A stretch of DNA of 64,000 bases from Palsa-892 sp963751615 (GTDB lineage Bacteria > Pseudomonadota > Alphaproteobacteria > Rhizobiales > Xanthobacteraceae): positions 1,302,001 to 1,366,000 of the forward strand of contig CAVVVG010000005.1 in NCBI GenBank assembly GCA_963751615.1. Reading direction: 5' to 3'. Positions within the stretch are counted from its first letter, which is position 1, and every line of letters begins with the position of its first letter. A program made the position numbers and the translations under genes. Below are positions 8,825 to 18,217 of this stretch, one piece after another. The notes beneath the pieces are model-generated. The model saw nothing but the letters and a program-made list of their open reading frames with translations, searched no databases and was not told where the DNA came from.

Positions 8825-9229
8825 TCACTTTTCGTCGGTTACCATCGACTCGACAAGATCCACAATACGCCGCCGCACTTTGAGATCCTTGATTTTCATG
8901 AAGGCCTTGGTTAGCGCGAGGCCATCGGAAGTGGCGAGAAACTCCGATACATAAGCCGGAGAAGGCGATTCGGCCATTGCGCCTGCGGCAGATTCTGGAA
9001 CCGGCGCGCCTTCGAAGAAAAACGCGGGCGGTACCTCGAGCACAGTCGCGATTTGTTGCAGGCGGCTGGCTCCGACGCGGTTTGTACCTTTTTCGTATTT
9101 TTGAATCTGCTGAAAAGTGATGCCGAGTTTTTCGCCAAGCTTTTCCTGCGACATCCCGATCATCATGCGTCGCATACGCACGCGAGATCCCACATACCTG
9201 TCAACTGGGTTTGGAGATTTTTTCGTCAT
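8825..9229 (-). CDS. phrR: PhrR-like helix-turn-helix (XRE/Cro) regulator
   Basis: 134 residues from ATG at 9229 (MTKKSPNPVDRYVGSRVRMR). Residues about 12-70 form a Cro/CI HTH (MSQEKLGEKLGITFQQIQKY), followed by a short C-terminal helical part ending RRRIVDLVESMVTDEK. This is the conserved rhizobial regulator found between lnt (actA) and metK. In Sinorhizobium the gene called phrR lies next to actA and is induced by low pH and other stress (recalled literature). A promoter with an inverted repeat in its spacer lies upstream. Starts further upstream are possible but add residues not usual in the family. Confidence 0.85.
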   Translation of the reverse strand: MTKKSPNPVDRYVGSRVRMRRMMIGMSQEKLGEKLGITFQQIQKYEKGTNRVGASRLQQIATVLEVPPAFFFEGAPVPESAAGAMAESPSPAYVSEFLATSDGLALTKAFMKIKDLKVRRRIVDLVESMVTDEK

Positions 9230-9306
9230 TGTTTTTTCTGGCATCAAGGCTAGTCCGATTTTCCTAGGCTTCAATCACGTTATGGGCATTAAGTATTCAA
9301 ACAACG

Positions 9307-9335
9307 TATACATTCGTCGCGCATGAATGAGTCAA
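9307..9335 (-). promoter_or_regulatory. Probable phrR promoter with inverted repeat in the spacer
   Basis: On the minus strand TTGACT (9335-9330) and TGTATA (9312-9307) are 17 bases apart. The spacer holds CATTC (9311-9315) and GAATG (9325-9329) as an inverted repeat with a nine-base centre, a candidate operator. The -35 box overlaps the end of lnt. Confidence 0.45.
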
Positions 9336-10933
9336 TAAGTAATCTTACGCATTCGTGTTGCCGAGAAGGCAATGGCGGCGAAAAGCAGCGCAAGGATAAA
9401 AGCCGCCAAATCGCGATAACGCGCGTAAAACGTTGCGGCAATCGGTTTCGGCAAGTTAGAATCCAGAATGCCTTCTTGGCCCAAAGGCAGCGAACGGATA
9501 ATTCGCCCAAGTGGATCTACAATGGCGGAAATGCCGTTGTTCGTTGCGCGAACAAGGGGAAGTCCCTCTTCGATTGTGCGCAAACGGGCCTGCGCAAAAT
9601 GCTGGTAGGGACCCGGAGTCAATCCAAACCATGCATCATTTGATAAATTGAGCATCCAACCCGGACGTGGTCCTTCAGGAATGACTTCTCCAGGAAAAAT
9701 CGCCTCGTAACAAACTAGTGGTGCAGCGAGCGGCATATTTGGAATCGAGAGCGCGCGAAACCGCGAACCAGCGGTAAATCCGCCGGCGACGCGCGTCAGC
9801 TGCTCGAGCCCCCAACTTTCTAGCAAATTTTGAAACGGCAGATATTCTCCAAACGGCACTAGATGCACCTTGTCGTAAGTCGCGACAATCGCGCCGTCGC
9901 TGCCAATCACACGAATACTGTTATAGACGTGAGGTTCCGGATCTCCTGCTCGGGGCTCCTCGAAGCGGCTCGCGCCCGTCACGAGAACGGTTCCACGCAT
10001 TAGCATACTGGCGATGCGAGCGAGTGCATCAGGTTCGCGTTCGAGAAAGAACGGAAAGGCTGACTCGGGCCAGAACAAATGCGTGACATCCTGCAATCCG
10101 CGCCGCTCGGGGCTGGTCGCGCGATCGCTGATGCCGATGTAACGATCCATTACTTCGTGCTTGGCCGAAATGCGGAACTTTTCGTCTTGCGGCAGATTGG
10201 GCTGCATGATGCGTAACTTAATGCCGTCGACGGAACCAACTTCGGTAGTCGCTAGACGGTAAGCGCCAGCCCCAGTGAGCAGCACTAACAGCCCTGCTGA
10301 AAGGGCCGGGTATAGAATAGGCCTCCGCGTCGCATCCTTTTTGTCGATCAGAACGGCGGGGCTAGCAAAGACCACCAGCGCGATCAACGTTAGCCCCCAA
10401 AGGCCGACAAATGCCGCCGTTTGCGCGAGGGCGAGCACAGAAGCGAGGGCATAGCCGAAATTGTTCCAGGGAAAGCCCGTGAAAATGTGCCCGCGCAGCC
10501 ATTCAGCAATACCCATCCCGAGGGCGAACGCGAGAATGCGCGCCGGTCCTGAACTCCAAAGTAATCTTGCGAGGAGGGCACCAATGCCAAAGAAAATCGC
10601 GAGGCCCGCAGGCATTGCGAGCACGGCAAAAGGCATCAGATAGGCAAATCGATCGGCTTCGACCAAGAACGCTGTACCAATCCAGAAAAGACCCGCCATA
10701 AAATATCCAAAACCAAACCACCACCCCGTGAAGAACGATACCCTCAAGCCAGCGTTGCCCGCACCCGCTCCATCAAGCAGCCAAACAAAGACAGGAAATG
10801 TGATCGCAAGAATCGGCCAGAAATCGAATGGTGCCATCGCCAATGCTGACAAAGCCCCGGCGGCAGCCGCGATCAGCCTTCGTCGCCAGCCCCATGCCAG
10901 TACGATGCGGTAGGCAAATGCCAACAGCGTCAT
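9332..10933 (-). CDS. lnt: Apolipoprotein N-acyltransferase Lnt (ActA)
   Basis: Inner-membrane enzyme that adds the third acyl chain to lipoproteins; 533 residues. The first 210 residues are a series of membrane helices, the rest is a periplasmic nitrilase-like domain. The catalytic Glu (FWPESAFPF), Lys (TYDKVHLVPFGEYLPF) and Cys (VCYEAIFPGE) are all present. A final membrane helix precedes the basic C-terminus. It follows the CBS protein by 18 bases and lies upstream of phrR. In Sinorhizobium this gene was first found as the acid-tolerance gene actA (recalled). Confidence 0.97.
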   Translation of the reverse strand: MTLLAFAYRIVLAWGWRRRLIAAAAGALSALAMAPFDFWPILAITFPVFVWLLDGAGAGNAGLRVSFFTGWWFGFGYFMAGLFWIGTAFLVEADRFAYLMPFAVLAMPAGLAIFFGIGALLARLLWSSGPARILAFALGMGIAEWLRGHIFTGFPWNNFGYALASVLALAQTAAFVGLWGLTLIALVVFASPAVLIDKKDATRRPILYPALSAGLLVLLTGAGAYRLATTEVGSVDGIKLRIMQPNLPQDEKFRISAKHEVMDRYIGISDRATSPERRGLQDVTHLFWPESAFPFFLEREPDALARIASMLMRGTVLVTGASRFEEPRAGDPEPHVYNSIRVIGSDGAIVATYDKVHLVPFGEYLPFQNLLESWGLEQLTRVAGGFTAGSRFRALSIPNMPLAAPLVCYEAIFPGEVIPEGPRPGWMLNLSNDAWFGLTPGPYQHFAQARLRTIEEGLPLVRATNNGISAIVDPLGRIIRSLPLGQEGILDSNLPKPIAATFYARYRDLAAFILALLFAAIAFSATRMRKITY

Positions 10934-10951
10934 GAAATTCGCAATCCTGTT

Positions 10952-12037
10952 TTAGCGAACCGGCCTGTCCAGAGAGGGAGCCGATTGCGTCGTCGAATCA
11001 GAGGAAGACGAGGATTGGCCCGCTTCTTCTCCGGGGCGCCGGCGCCGCAACTCGCGGGGGGGTAGTCTGCGATAAATCCGCAGGCGCTTTACGCGACGCG
11101 GATCAGCATCGAGCACTTCAATCTCGAATGGTCCCGGGCCGCGCAGAATTTCACCGCGCACCGGAACTCGACCAGCAATTGTAACAAGCAAACCGCCAAG
11201 CGTATCAACCTCTTCGGTCTCTTCATCGATAACAAATTCAGAGCCGATGAGTTCTGTCGCTTCCTCAAGACTTGTACGGGCGTCGGCGACAAAACTGCCA
11301 TCGGGCTGCGAAATAATGCTCGCAGTCGCATCATCATGTTCGTCTTCGATCTCGCCAACGATCTGTTCGACGATGTCCTCCATTGAAACGATGCCGTCGG
11401 TGCCGCCATACTCGTCGATAACGAGCGCAAGATGTGTGCGTGAAGTTTGCATTTTCACAAGTAGATCGATCGCGGGCATTGACGGCGGAACAAACAAGAG
11501 ACGGCGGACGATTTTCATCGAAGACAGACGTTCCGAAAGATCGACCGCTTGCGGATCGATACCTGCTGGCAATGGGTTCTCGCGCTGAGCATTGGCATCA
11601 GGCGCAATGGCAGCGCGTTTTGTTGCGTATGCAACGATGTCGCGGATATGGACCATGCCGGTCGGATCATCGAGCGTATCGTCATAGACGATGAGGCGCG
11701 AGTGTCCTGCATCCGCGAATATTTTGAAAAGCTCGCCAAGTGAAATATCTTGCTGGACCGCTACGATGTCGGCGCGCGGTACCATGAGATCACCGATCCT
11801 GCGCTCTTTTAGAGCCAGGATATTTTGAAGCATGGTGCGTTCCGCCGGCGAAAACTCGGTTTTACCCCCTTCGTCTTCGGCAAGGACCTCTTCAAGGTCG
11901 GTTCGGATTGAACCAGAACTCCGGAAGTGGATCAGTGATTTGAAGCGGTCAAACCAACCTTCGCCGGACTCTTTTGCGGTTGTTTCGGGAGCCTCTTCGG
12001 ACTTAGGCGGCGGCGAGGAGGGATCAGTCGCGCTCAT
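10952..12037 (-). CDS. Hemolysin/CorC-family CBS-domain protein
   Basis: 361 residues. Order seen: a charged N-terminus, a pair of CBS domains (about 75-215; KERRIGDLMVPRADIVAVQ opens the first), and a C-terminal CorC_HlyC transporter-associated domain (about 235-320). There is no DUF21 membrane domain, so it is the short cytosolic CorC type, linked in other bacteria to magnesium/cobalt homeostasis. Its ATG overlaps the ybeY stop as ATGA. The C-terminal 30 residues are Ser/Arg-rich and low complexity. The function in this host is inferred from family only. Confidence 0.9.
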   Translation of the reverse strand: MSATDPSSPPPKSEEAPETTAKESGEGWFDRFKSLIHFRSSGSIRTDLEEVLAEDEGGKTEFSPAERTMLQNILALKERRIGDLMVPRADIVAVQQDISLGELFKIFADAGHSRLIVYDDTLDDPTGMVHIRDIVAYATKRAAIAPDANAQRENPLPAGIDPQAVDLSERLSSMKIVRRLLFVPPSMPAIDLLVKMQTSRTHLALVIDEYGGTDGIVSMEDIVEQIVGEIEDEHDDATASIISQPDGSFVADARTSLEEATELIGSEFVIDEETEEVDTLGGLLVTIAGRVPVRGEILRGPGPFEIEVLDADPRRVKRLRIYRRLPPRELRRRRPGEEAGQSSSSSDSTTQSAPSLDRPVR

Positions 12038-12522
12038 GCGTGGTTCCTCTCAAGTCGTTCGCGGGTTGCATAGGGATCGGAAATTCCGAGGCGCGCTAGG
12101 ATCCTTCGCTCGCGCTCTTCCATTGCCTCCGCATTGCGATCGTCTTCATGATCCTCGCCGAGAAGATGAAGCATGCCATGCACCCCGAGATGACTGAGAT
12201 GCGCTTCTATCGTCTTTCCTTCGGCTTCGGCTTCGCGGGTTAGCGTTTCGTAAGCAAGCGCGATGTCGCCGAAATGGCGTAGCGGGCTTCCGTGCGATTT
12301 ATTTGTTGGAAAGGAGAGTACATCTGTAGGTTCATCCTTGCCGCGCCAAACCCGATTTAGATCACGGATGCGCGCGTCATCGCAGAGCATGACGCCGACT
12401 TCGCCTTCGCGAACGCCGGCGTCTGCTAGCACTGCTTCGAGCGCCCTTCGTACGATCGCGTCTGCACTTTCAAGTGTTTTCCAGGCAACAGCTTCCTCCG
12501 TGATCTCAATGGTGACGCTCAC
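12034..12522 (-). CDS. ybeY: Endoribonuclease/rRNA maturation factor YbeY
   Basis: 162 residues. The zinc-binding signature HGMLHLLGEDH (H-x3-H-x5-H) is intact near residue 117. YbeY acts in 16S rRNA 3'-end maturation and ribosome quality control. The start is GTG at 12522, overlapping the phoH stop as GTGA, and its own stop overlaps the next gene as ATGA, so phoH, ybeY and the CBS gene are tightly coupled. The phoH-ybeY-corC-lnt order is conserved across proteobacteria. Confidence 0.96.
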   Translation of the reverse strand: MSVTIEITEEAVAWKTLESADAIVRRALEAVLADAGVREGEVGVMLCDDARIRDLNRVWRGKDEPTDVLSFPTNKSHGSPLRHFGDIALAYETLTREAEAEGKTIEAHLSHLGVHGMLHLLGEDHEDDRNAEAMEERERRILARLGISDPYATRERLERNHA

Positions 12523-13553
12523 GGCTTTGCCGCCTTTCTCTTTTTATCGGCATTGTCATAAGAATTAACGATGCGCGACACGAGCTCATGACGGACAACG
12601 TCCCCAGCGGTGAAAGCAACATGACAAACGTCGTCGAGCGCAGAAAGTAAATTGACTGCCTCAACGAGACCGGAAAGCTGTCCCGGCGGCAAATCGATCT
12701 GTGTCGGATCGCCGGTTACCATCATACGCGAATTTTCGCCGAGTCGCGTTAGAAGCATTTTCATCTGCATTGAAGTCGTGTTCTGCGCCTCATCCAGAAT
12801 AACCGCGGCATTCGCCAGCGTACGGCCGCGCATGAAGGCGAGGGGAGCAATTTCAATCTCGCCGGCCTGTAACGCGCGCTCGAAAATACCGCGATCCATG
12901 AGGTCAAAAAACGCGTCGTAAATCGGACGCAGATAAGGATCAACCTTTTCACGCATGTCGCCCGGTAGGAAGCCAAGCCGCTCACCCGCCTCGACCGCAG
13001 GACGTGACAAAACAATTCGATCAACTTCCCGGCGCTCGAACAAATGTATGGCATGGGCGACCGCTAGCCAAGTTTTACCGGTGCCAGCAGGTCCCGTGCC
13101 GAATACCAGTGTATTCTTTTGCAGTGCGCGGAGATACGTGTCCTGACCGGAGGTGCGCGCGCGTACAAGCCTCTTGCGCAAGCGAAGCTCGGCGAAGTTT
13201 GTGTTTGCGTTCTTCGAATCGACGTCGAGTACTGTGGGGTGCATCATAACCTCACGAAGGGCGCCTTCAATGTCACCGGTCGTGACGTCATGGCCATCCT
13301 TGAGCTGCTGATAAAGCAAATCCAGAACGCGTTTTGCACGTTCACATGCGCTTCGTTCGCCTTCAAGAGTGAGATGATTGCCGCGTTGATCTGCGGTGAC
13401 GGCGAGGCGGCGCTCGATAAGCGCCAGATTCTCTGCATGTCGTCCAAAAAGAGCAGAGGCAAGTTGGTTGTTTTCGAATTCAACAGTAATTCGGATCCGC
13501 GCATCCTGGCGCTCCGACCATGATTTCACTCGATTGGTTGCTGAGTCAGGCAA
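12519..13553 (-). CDS. PhoH family ATPase (PhoH-like, YbeZ type)
   Basis: 344 residues with a PhoH P-loop domain: Walker A GPAGTGKTW around residue 155 and a Walker B region VILDEAQNTT, followed by MVTGDPTQIDLP. An N-terminal KH-like part precedes it. YbeZ-type proteins partner YbeY in RNA metabolism. The start codon appears to be TTG at 13553, supported by AGGAG eight bases upstream at the end of miaB; a GTG at 13529 is an alternative. The miaB stop abuts it. Confidence 0.94.
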   Translation of the reverse strand: MPDSATNRVKSWSERQDARIRITVEFENNQLASALFGRHAENLALIERRLAVTADQRGNHLTLEGERSACERAKRVLDLLYQQLKDGHDVTTGDIEGALREVMMHPTVLDVDSKNANTNFAELRLRKRLVRARTSGQDTYLRALQKNTLVFGTGPAGTGKTWLAVAHAIHLFERREVDRIVLSRPAVEAGERLGFLPGDMREKVDPYLRPIYDAFFDLMDRGIFERALQAGEIEIAPLAFMRGRTLANAAVILDEAQNTTSMQMKMLLTRLGENSRMMVTGDPTQIDLPPGQLSGLVEAVNLLSALDDVCHVAFTAGDVVRHELVSRIVNSYDNADKKRKAAKP

Positions 13554-14948
13554 TCAAGCCACTCCTGCCGCCATCGCGATGGGTGTGGCAACATGCGTCA
13601 TCGCGACGGATTCTCCGAACAGACTGTTCGAGCCGACGCCGACAATTCGCACAGGCGCGACTTTTCCAACCAATTGAGAGGAAGCCATTACTTGAACCGG
13701 CTGCATGTAGGGTGCGCGTCCGGCGACCTGGCCGGGCAGCCGACCGGGCTTTTCGAATAGTACGTCAAATATTTTATCACGCATGGATTCGTTGAATGCA
13801 TGGCGCTGTTTTTCGACCAATTCCTGCAGGCGAAGCAGCCGTTCATTCTTCACGGCTACGGAAATCTGTTTATCGAGTTCTGCGGCACCCGTACCAGGAC
13901 GCGCACTGTATTTAAAGGAGTAAGCCGATGCGAACTCGACCTTCTTTATCAGATCAAGCGTCTCCTCGAAATCGCGATCCGTCTCGCCGGGAAAGCCTAC
14001 AATAAAATCAGACGATATTGCGATGTCAGGTCGCACCTCGCGCAAATGAGACACGATATCCAAATATTCATTACATCCATGCCGCCGATTCATTGACCTT
14101 AGAACACGGTCCGACCCGGACTGCACCGGCAGATGCACAAATGGCATCAGCTTTGGAAGTTCTTGGTGCGCCTTGATAAGATCTGCGCTCATATCGCGTG
14201 GGTGACTCGTCGTGTAACGGAGACGAACGATTTTCGGAATCTCGGAGAGCCGTTCAAAGAGCCGCGCAAGCGTCCAGGCTTTTCCATTGGGACCAGTACC
14301 ATGATAAGCATTCACATTCTGGCCGATGAGAGTTACTTCGGCAACTCCGGCGTCAGCCAAACGTTCGACTTCTTCCACGATTTTCATTACCGAACGTGAA
14401 ACTTCACTACCTCGCGTGTAAGGCACGACGCAAAAAGTGCAGAACTTATCGCACCCTTCCTGTACGGTTACAAAGGCCGTGACGCCGCGGCCGTTTGTTT
14501 TACTTGTTGTAGGCGCTGCGAGATGATCGAATTTATCCTCGACCGGAAATTCGGTATCGACAACAGGTTTTCCACCTCGTGCACGAAAAGCAAGATTGGG
14601 CAGCCGATGAATGTTCTGCGGTCCGAGTACGAGATCGACAACGGGTGCCCGGCGAATTATTTCGGCCCCTTCAGCCTGCGCAACACACCCAGCGACGGCC
14701 ACGAGTACCTTCCGGTCTTGCTGTTTCGCGGCGGATTTCAATTCGCGAATACGACCGAGTTCGGAATAGACTTTTTCCGCCGCCCGCTCACGTATGTGGC
14801 AAGTATTTAAAACAATCAGGTCGGCGTCTTCGGGCGTCTGCGTTTCGACATATCCTTCACGCGCCATCGTGTCCGCCATACGATGCGAGTCGTAGACGTT
14901 CATCTGGCAGCCATAGGACTTGATAAATAGCTTGCGGGGTTCGCTCAT
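13554..14948 (-). CDS. miaB: tRNA-2-methylthio-N6-dimethylallyladenosine synthase MiaB
   Basis: Radical SAM enzyme that methylthiolates i6A37 in tRNA; 464 residues. The N-terminal UPF0004 domain has its cluster cysteines (SYGCQMN, NTCHIRE, AGCVAQ). The radical SAM motif is GCDKFCTFCVVPYTRG near residue 165. A TRAM domain closes the protein (about 385-450). Start ATG at 14948 gives the usual MSEPRKLFIKSYGCQMN. It lies 134 bases after plsC. Confidence 0.97.
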   Translation of the reverse strand: MSEPRKLFIKSYGCQMNVYDSHRMADTMAREGYVETQTPEDADLIVLNTCHIRERAAEKVYSELGRIRELKSAAKQQDRKVLVAVAGCVAQAEGAEIIRRAPVVDLVLGPQNIHRLPNLAFRARGGKPVVDTEFPVEDKFDHLAAPTTSKTNGRGVTAFVTVQEGCDKFCTFCVVPYTRGSEVSRSVMKIVEEVERLADAGVAEVTLIGQNVNAYHGTGPNGKAWTLARLFERLSEIPKIVRLRYTTSHPRDMSADLIKAHQELPKLMPFVHLPVQSGSDRVLRSMNRRHGCNEYLDIVSHLREVRPDIAISSDFIVGFPGETDRDFEETLDLIKKVEFASAYSFKYSARPGTGAAELDKQISVAVKNERLLRLQELVEKQRHAFNESMRDKIFDVLFEKPGRLPGQVAGRAPYMQPVQVMASSQLVGKVAPVRIVGVGSNSLFGESVAMTHVATPIAMAAGVA

Positions 14949-15082
14949 CGCGCCTTGTTTTGCCGGGCCTTACCGCTGGTTGGAGCGGCGAAGATTACGG
15001 GCATTCCGCTACAAGAGTGTTTATTAGCGGGTTTCTGCGTCCAAGGGAACGGCCGCGGGATCGGGGGCTAAGATATAGGGAA

Positions 15083-15868
15083 TTAGCGCTTTTTCGCCCT
15101 GCCGAGGCGTTCAGCGCTTGTCATGCGGCGAACCGCCTGTTCGAGGATGCGCGCCACTTCCTTCCGATCAAGGTTGGGCTCGACTTCAAGTGCGGTTCCA
15201 TACGTTACAACCGCGTCAATGCCGCCGATGCGCAAAACGCGAGCGATGTGTCCGATCAGATTGGTGTCGGCGTACCATGCGGCTACAGGCCGGTGCTGAC
15301 GTCCCATCGGCATACCCTGCAGCCGCGTGTAGGCGATGGAAACGGGCTGAAGATAAGCGTGTTCTCCTTCGCCCACGGTTTGGCTGACCGCACCAAGAAG
15401 TGCCGACCGGAAAGGAAGAATACGATTGCCGTCGCCGCTAGTGCCCTCGCCGTAGAGCACGACGGGATCTCCGGTCTTCAAACGCGAAGCTATTTCCTGA
15501 TTGACCACGGCCGTGGCTTGACGTTTAGCGCGATCCACAAAAATGGAACGTTGAAGTTTTGCAAGCAACCCAAATACTGGCCAGTTGGCGATCTCCTTCT
15601 TAGCAATGAATACGAGCGGCATCACCGAGCTAAGTACGAAGTGGTCAAGCCATGAGGAATGGTTGGCAATTAATATCAGCGGTCGGCAGAGCGAAGGTTC
15701 GCCTTGAACATGAACCTTTACGTCCATCAGCCACAGACATACCTGATGGTACCATCGCGGTATGTGGCGTTGTGTGGGCAGTCCTAATTTAAGCGAGATC
15801 CACTGCGCGGGAATTCCGATAATCGTGGCAAGAATCATAAATGTAGCGACAAAAAAAGCGCGGATCAT
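15083..15868 (-). CDS. plsC: 1-acyl-sn-glycerol-3-phosphate acyltransferase
   Basis: Makes phosphatidic acid from lysophosphatidic acid at the inner membrane; 261 residues. An N-terminal membrane helix (about 5-25) is followed by the catalytic NHSSWLD motif (N-H-x4-D) around residue 75 and the second family motif EGTSGDGNRILPFR. It begins directly after fur (2-base gap), a conserved rhizobial neighbourhood (rimI-fur-plsC-miaB). Confidence 0.93.
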   Translation of the reverse strand: MIRAFFVATFMILATIIGIPAQWISLKLGLPTQRHIPRWYHQVCLWLMDVKVHVQGEPSLCRPLILIANHSSWLDHFVLSSVMPLVFIAKKEIANWPVFGLLAKLQRSIFVDRAKRQATAVVNQEIASRLKTGDPVVLYGEGTSGDGNRILPFRSALLGAVSQTVGEGEHAYLQPVSIAYTRLQGMPMGRQHRPVAAWYADTNLIGHIARVLRIGGIDAVVTYGTALEVEPNLDRKEVARILEQAVRRMTSAERLGRAKKR

Positions 15869-15870
15869 GA

Positions 15871-16305
15871 TCAGGATTTTTTCTCTTCCTCGAGCGGCAG
15901 CGCATAAAGCTCAAGGCGATGATCCACTAGTTTGTAGCCCAGCCGCCGCGCGACTTCTTCTTGGAGGCGTTCGATTTCTTCTGAACGAAACTCGATGACT
16001 TTTCCGCTGCGTAAATTAATCAAATGATCATGATGTTCACCCGGAACCTGTTCATAGCGAGAGCGTCCGTCGCGAAAATCGTGACGCTCGATGATGCCTG
16101 CATCCTCGAACAGCCGCACGGTGCGATATACAGTCGAGATCGAAATCTTGTCATCAATCACCGACGCACGGCGGTAAAGCTCTTCAACATCCGGATGGTC
16201 GCGCGAAGAGCCAAGTACGCGTGCGATCACACGGCGTTGCTCGGTCATACGCATGCCGCTTATGACGCAAGCTTCTTCGATGGAGGCAGGCTTCGATCCG
16301 CCCAC
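15871..16305 (-). CDS. fur: Fur-family metalloregulator (Fur/Mur)
   Basis: 144 residues: a winged-helix DNA-binding half (MRMTEQRRVIARVLGSS...ISISTVYRTVRLFEDAGI) and a metal-binding dimerisation half with GEHHDHLI. In many Hyphomicrobiales the protein at this locus responds to manganese and is called Mur (recalled), while Irr handles iron, so the metal cannot be read from sequence. The start is GTG at 16305 without a clear ribosome site, so the true start may differ by some codons. Confidence 0.92.
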   Translation of the reverse strand: MGGSKPASIEEACVISGMRMTEQRRVIARVLGSSRDHPDVEELYRRASVIDDKISISTVYRTVRLFEDAGIIERHDFRDGRSRYEQVPGEHHDHLINLRSGKVIEFRSEEIERLQEEVARRLGYKLVDHRLELYALPLEEEKKS

Positions 16306-16377
16306 GCTAGTTGGCCCTTTATCAGACCGAGGAACCTATATTTTAGTCGCACGAACAGGGTCAGTCCACGGTGATGC

Positions 16378-16869
16378 TCACGTTAGTTCGCGCCGCAAGG
16401 TCAGTGCGGAAATTGCACCCTTCGCCCTTGGATAATAGCCCTCGCGGCGGCCAACTTGTCGAAAGCCAGCTTTCTCATAAAGACGAAGTGCTGGGCGGTT
16501 ATCTTCGCCCACTTCCAGGAACACTTTAGTGATGCCGAGTGCTGCGAGCCGTCCAAGATGCCGCTGTAGAAGCTGTTCGGCGAGCCCTTGTCTGCGTTGC
16601 TTAGGTGCAACGGCGACCGTGAGAATTTCCGTCTCATCGGCGACAAGGCGAGACATCAAAAATCCAACAATTGTGCCGCGTCCTGCATCCGTCCGCGCGA
16701 CATGAGCGATAACGGATTGATCGGACAACAGACGCTCGAATTCCGGCTCAGTCCACCCAACAGGAAAAGAAAGCGCATGAATTGTGGCGAGTGAGGAAGA
16801 ATCACGCGGACGCGCCTCCATGATCAAAGCAGAAGTACGCTTAAAAACTTTCGAGAGGAAATCTATCAT
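16378..16869 (-). CDS. rimI: Ribosomal-protein-alanine N-acetyltransferase RimI-like (GNAT)
   Basis: 163 residues from ATG at 16869 (MIDFLSKVFKRTSALI). GNAT fold: the acetyl-CoA-binding motif VAPKQRRQGLAEQLLQRHL is near residue 90, then LEVGEDNRPALRLYEKAGF, typical of RimI. RimI acetylates the N-terminal alanine of ribosomal protein S18. The start overlaps the tsaB stop as ATGA. A longer reading to 16977 would lie inside tsaB and is rejected. Confidence 0.92.
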   Translation of the reverse strand: MIDFLSKVFKRTSALIMEARPRDSSSLATIHALSFPVGWTEPEFERLLSDQSVIAHVARTDAGRGTIVGFLMSRLVADETEILTVAVAPKQRRQGLAEQLLQRHLGRLAALGITKVFLEVGEDNRPALRLYEKAGFRQVGRREGYYPRAKGAISALTLRRELT

Positions 16870-17546
16870 TGACGCTGCACTTGTGGAGCGCCCGGCTTGG
16901 CGTCCGGTAAGCGCAGGTAAAGCGGGCGCGGCGGGGCGCGCTTCGGATCCGCCGCGGCTCCTAGGCGCGCGACCCACAAAATATCAGGAGCCGGTTGGGG
17001 ATCGACGAGCAGGGGCGGCGGTGCTTTGGGTGGCCAATGTGCTGCCAGGATCGCGGCCCCGTTACCGACGATTCGAACCGGACCCAGCGCCACTGCACGG
17101 ATGGCTTCGCGCAGATTTAATGCTCTTGGAGCGACAAGCATACGCCCGCCTGCGCCAACCATTTGCAAATAAAGGTTTCCATGTTTTGCATCGATGGCGG
17201 CAACAACAGGCACAGCCTGATCCTGGGTGATGAGAGGGGCGGTGAAGGCCGCAAGTGTACTGACGCCGACGGCGGTCTTTTTCGTTGCAAGCGCAAATCC
17301 GCGAGCAGCGGATAATCCTACACGAAGGCCGGTAAAACTACCGGGGCCGACTGTGACTGCGAATCGGTCGACAGAATCGAATTGTGCATTCGCGGCTTTC
17401 ATCACCTCGTCGATAAGCGGCAGCAGCAATTCCGCATGCCCGCGGCCGATCTCGCGCGATTGTAGCCCAAGCGGACGGTCAAGTTCTGTATCGAATAGCG
17501 CGGCGGAGCAGGCGTCGAGTGCCGTATCGATGGCGAGAATGCGCAT
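16866..17546 (-). CDS. tsaB: tRNA threonylcarbamoyladenosine biosynthesis protein TsaB
   Basis: 226 residues starting MRILAIDTALDACSAALFD, the ASKHA-fold opening of TsaB. The conserved VTVGPGSFTGLRVGLSAARG motif is at about residues 66-85. TsaB partners TsaD in making t6A37 of tRNA. Its stop overlaps rimI, the usual tsaB-rimI pairing, and it follows the nfu gene by 21 bases. Confidence 0.95.
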   Translation of the reverse strand: MRILAIDTALDACSAALFDTELDRPLGLQSREIGRGHAELLLPLIDEVMKAANAQFDSVDRFAVTVGPGSFTGLRVGLSAARGFALATKKTAVGVSTLAAFTAPLITQDQAVPVVAAIDAKHGNLYLQMVGAGGRMLVAPRALNLREAIRAVALGPVRIVGNGAAILAAHWPPKAPPPLLVDPQPAPDILWVARLGAAADPKRAPPRPLYLRLPDAKPGAPQVQRQ

Positions 17547-17567
17547 GGCGACCGCTGAATAACGTAA

Positions 17568-18131
17568 TTAGACTGGTCGAACCTCGGTCACATCCGGTAT
17601 GAAATGACGCAGTAAGTTCTCAATTCCATTCTTCAACGTCGCGGTCGATGACGGACACCCGGCACAAGCCCCACGCATGTTGAGGAACACGATTCCGTCC
17701 CGATAGCCCTTGAACGTGATATCACCGCCGTCTGAGGCCACGGCGGGACGCACCCGCGTTTCAATCAATTCCTTGATCGTTTCCACAGTCGAAGCATCTT
17801 TCTCGTCGAAGAATTCGTCGCCATCGTCTCCGTGCGCCGAATCCTTACCTTCACGGACGATCGGCTCATTGGAAAGAAAGTGTTCCATAATCGCGCCGAG
17901 GATCGCAGGTTTTAAATGATTCCATTCACCCGCGGCTTTAGTCACAGCGATGAAATCCTTTCCGAAAAAGACGCCGCTCACGTCCTTGATCGCGAAGAGA
18001 CGCAAGGCAAGCGCCGATTTCTCCGCCTCATCCGCATTCCGCATATCAAGGGTTCCTTGAGGCAGCACCGTGCGCCCTGGAAGAAACTTGAGCGTCGCTG
18101 GATTTGGTGTCGTTTCCGTCTGAATAAACAT
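17568..18131 (-). CDS. NifU/NFU1-type iron-sulfur cluster carrier
   Basis: 187 residues from ATG at 18131 (MFIQTETTPNPATLKFLPGR), supported by GGGAG about ten bases upstream. An N-terminal Nfu domain (1-90) is followed by the NifU C-terminal domain with the cluster-binding CxxC (GACAGCPSS) around residue 160. It delivers Fe-S clusters to target enzymes. The block nfu-tsaB-rimI-fur is compact. Confidence 0.95.
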   Translation of the reverse strand: MFIQTETTPNPATLKFLPGRTVLPQGTLDMRNADEAEKSALALRLFAIKDVSGVFFGKDFIAVTKAAGEWNHLKPAILGAIMEHFLSNEPIVREGKDSAHGDDGDEFFDEKDASTVETIKELIETRVRPAVASDGGDITFKGYRDGIVFLNMRGACAGCPSSTATLKNGIENLLRHFIPDVTEVRPV

Positions 18132-18217
18132 CGGAAAAATCTCCCGCTTGAGCCCTTCAAGGCCCAATTTCGTTGCTAGTACAACTTAGTGCTTCCGAAG
18201 CGCTTTCGGAAGGGCGC

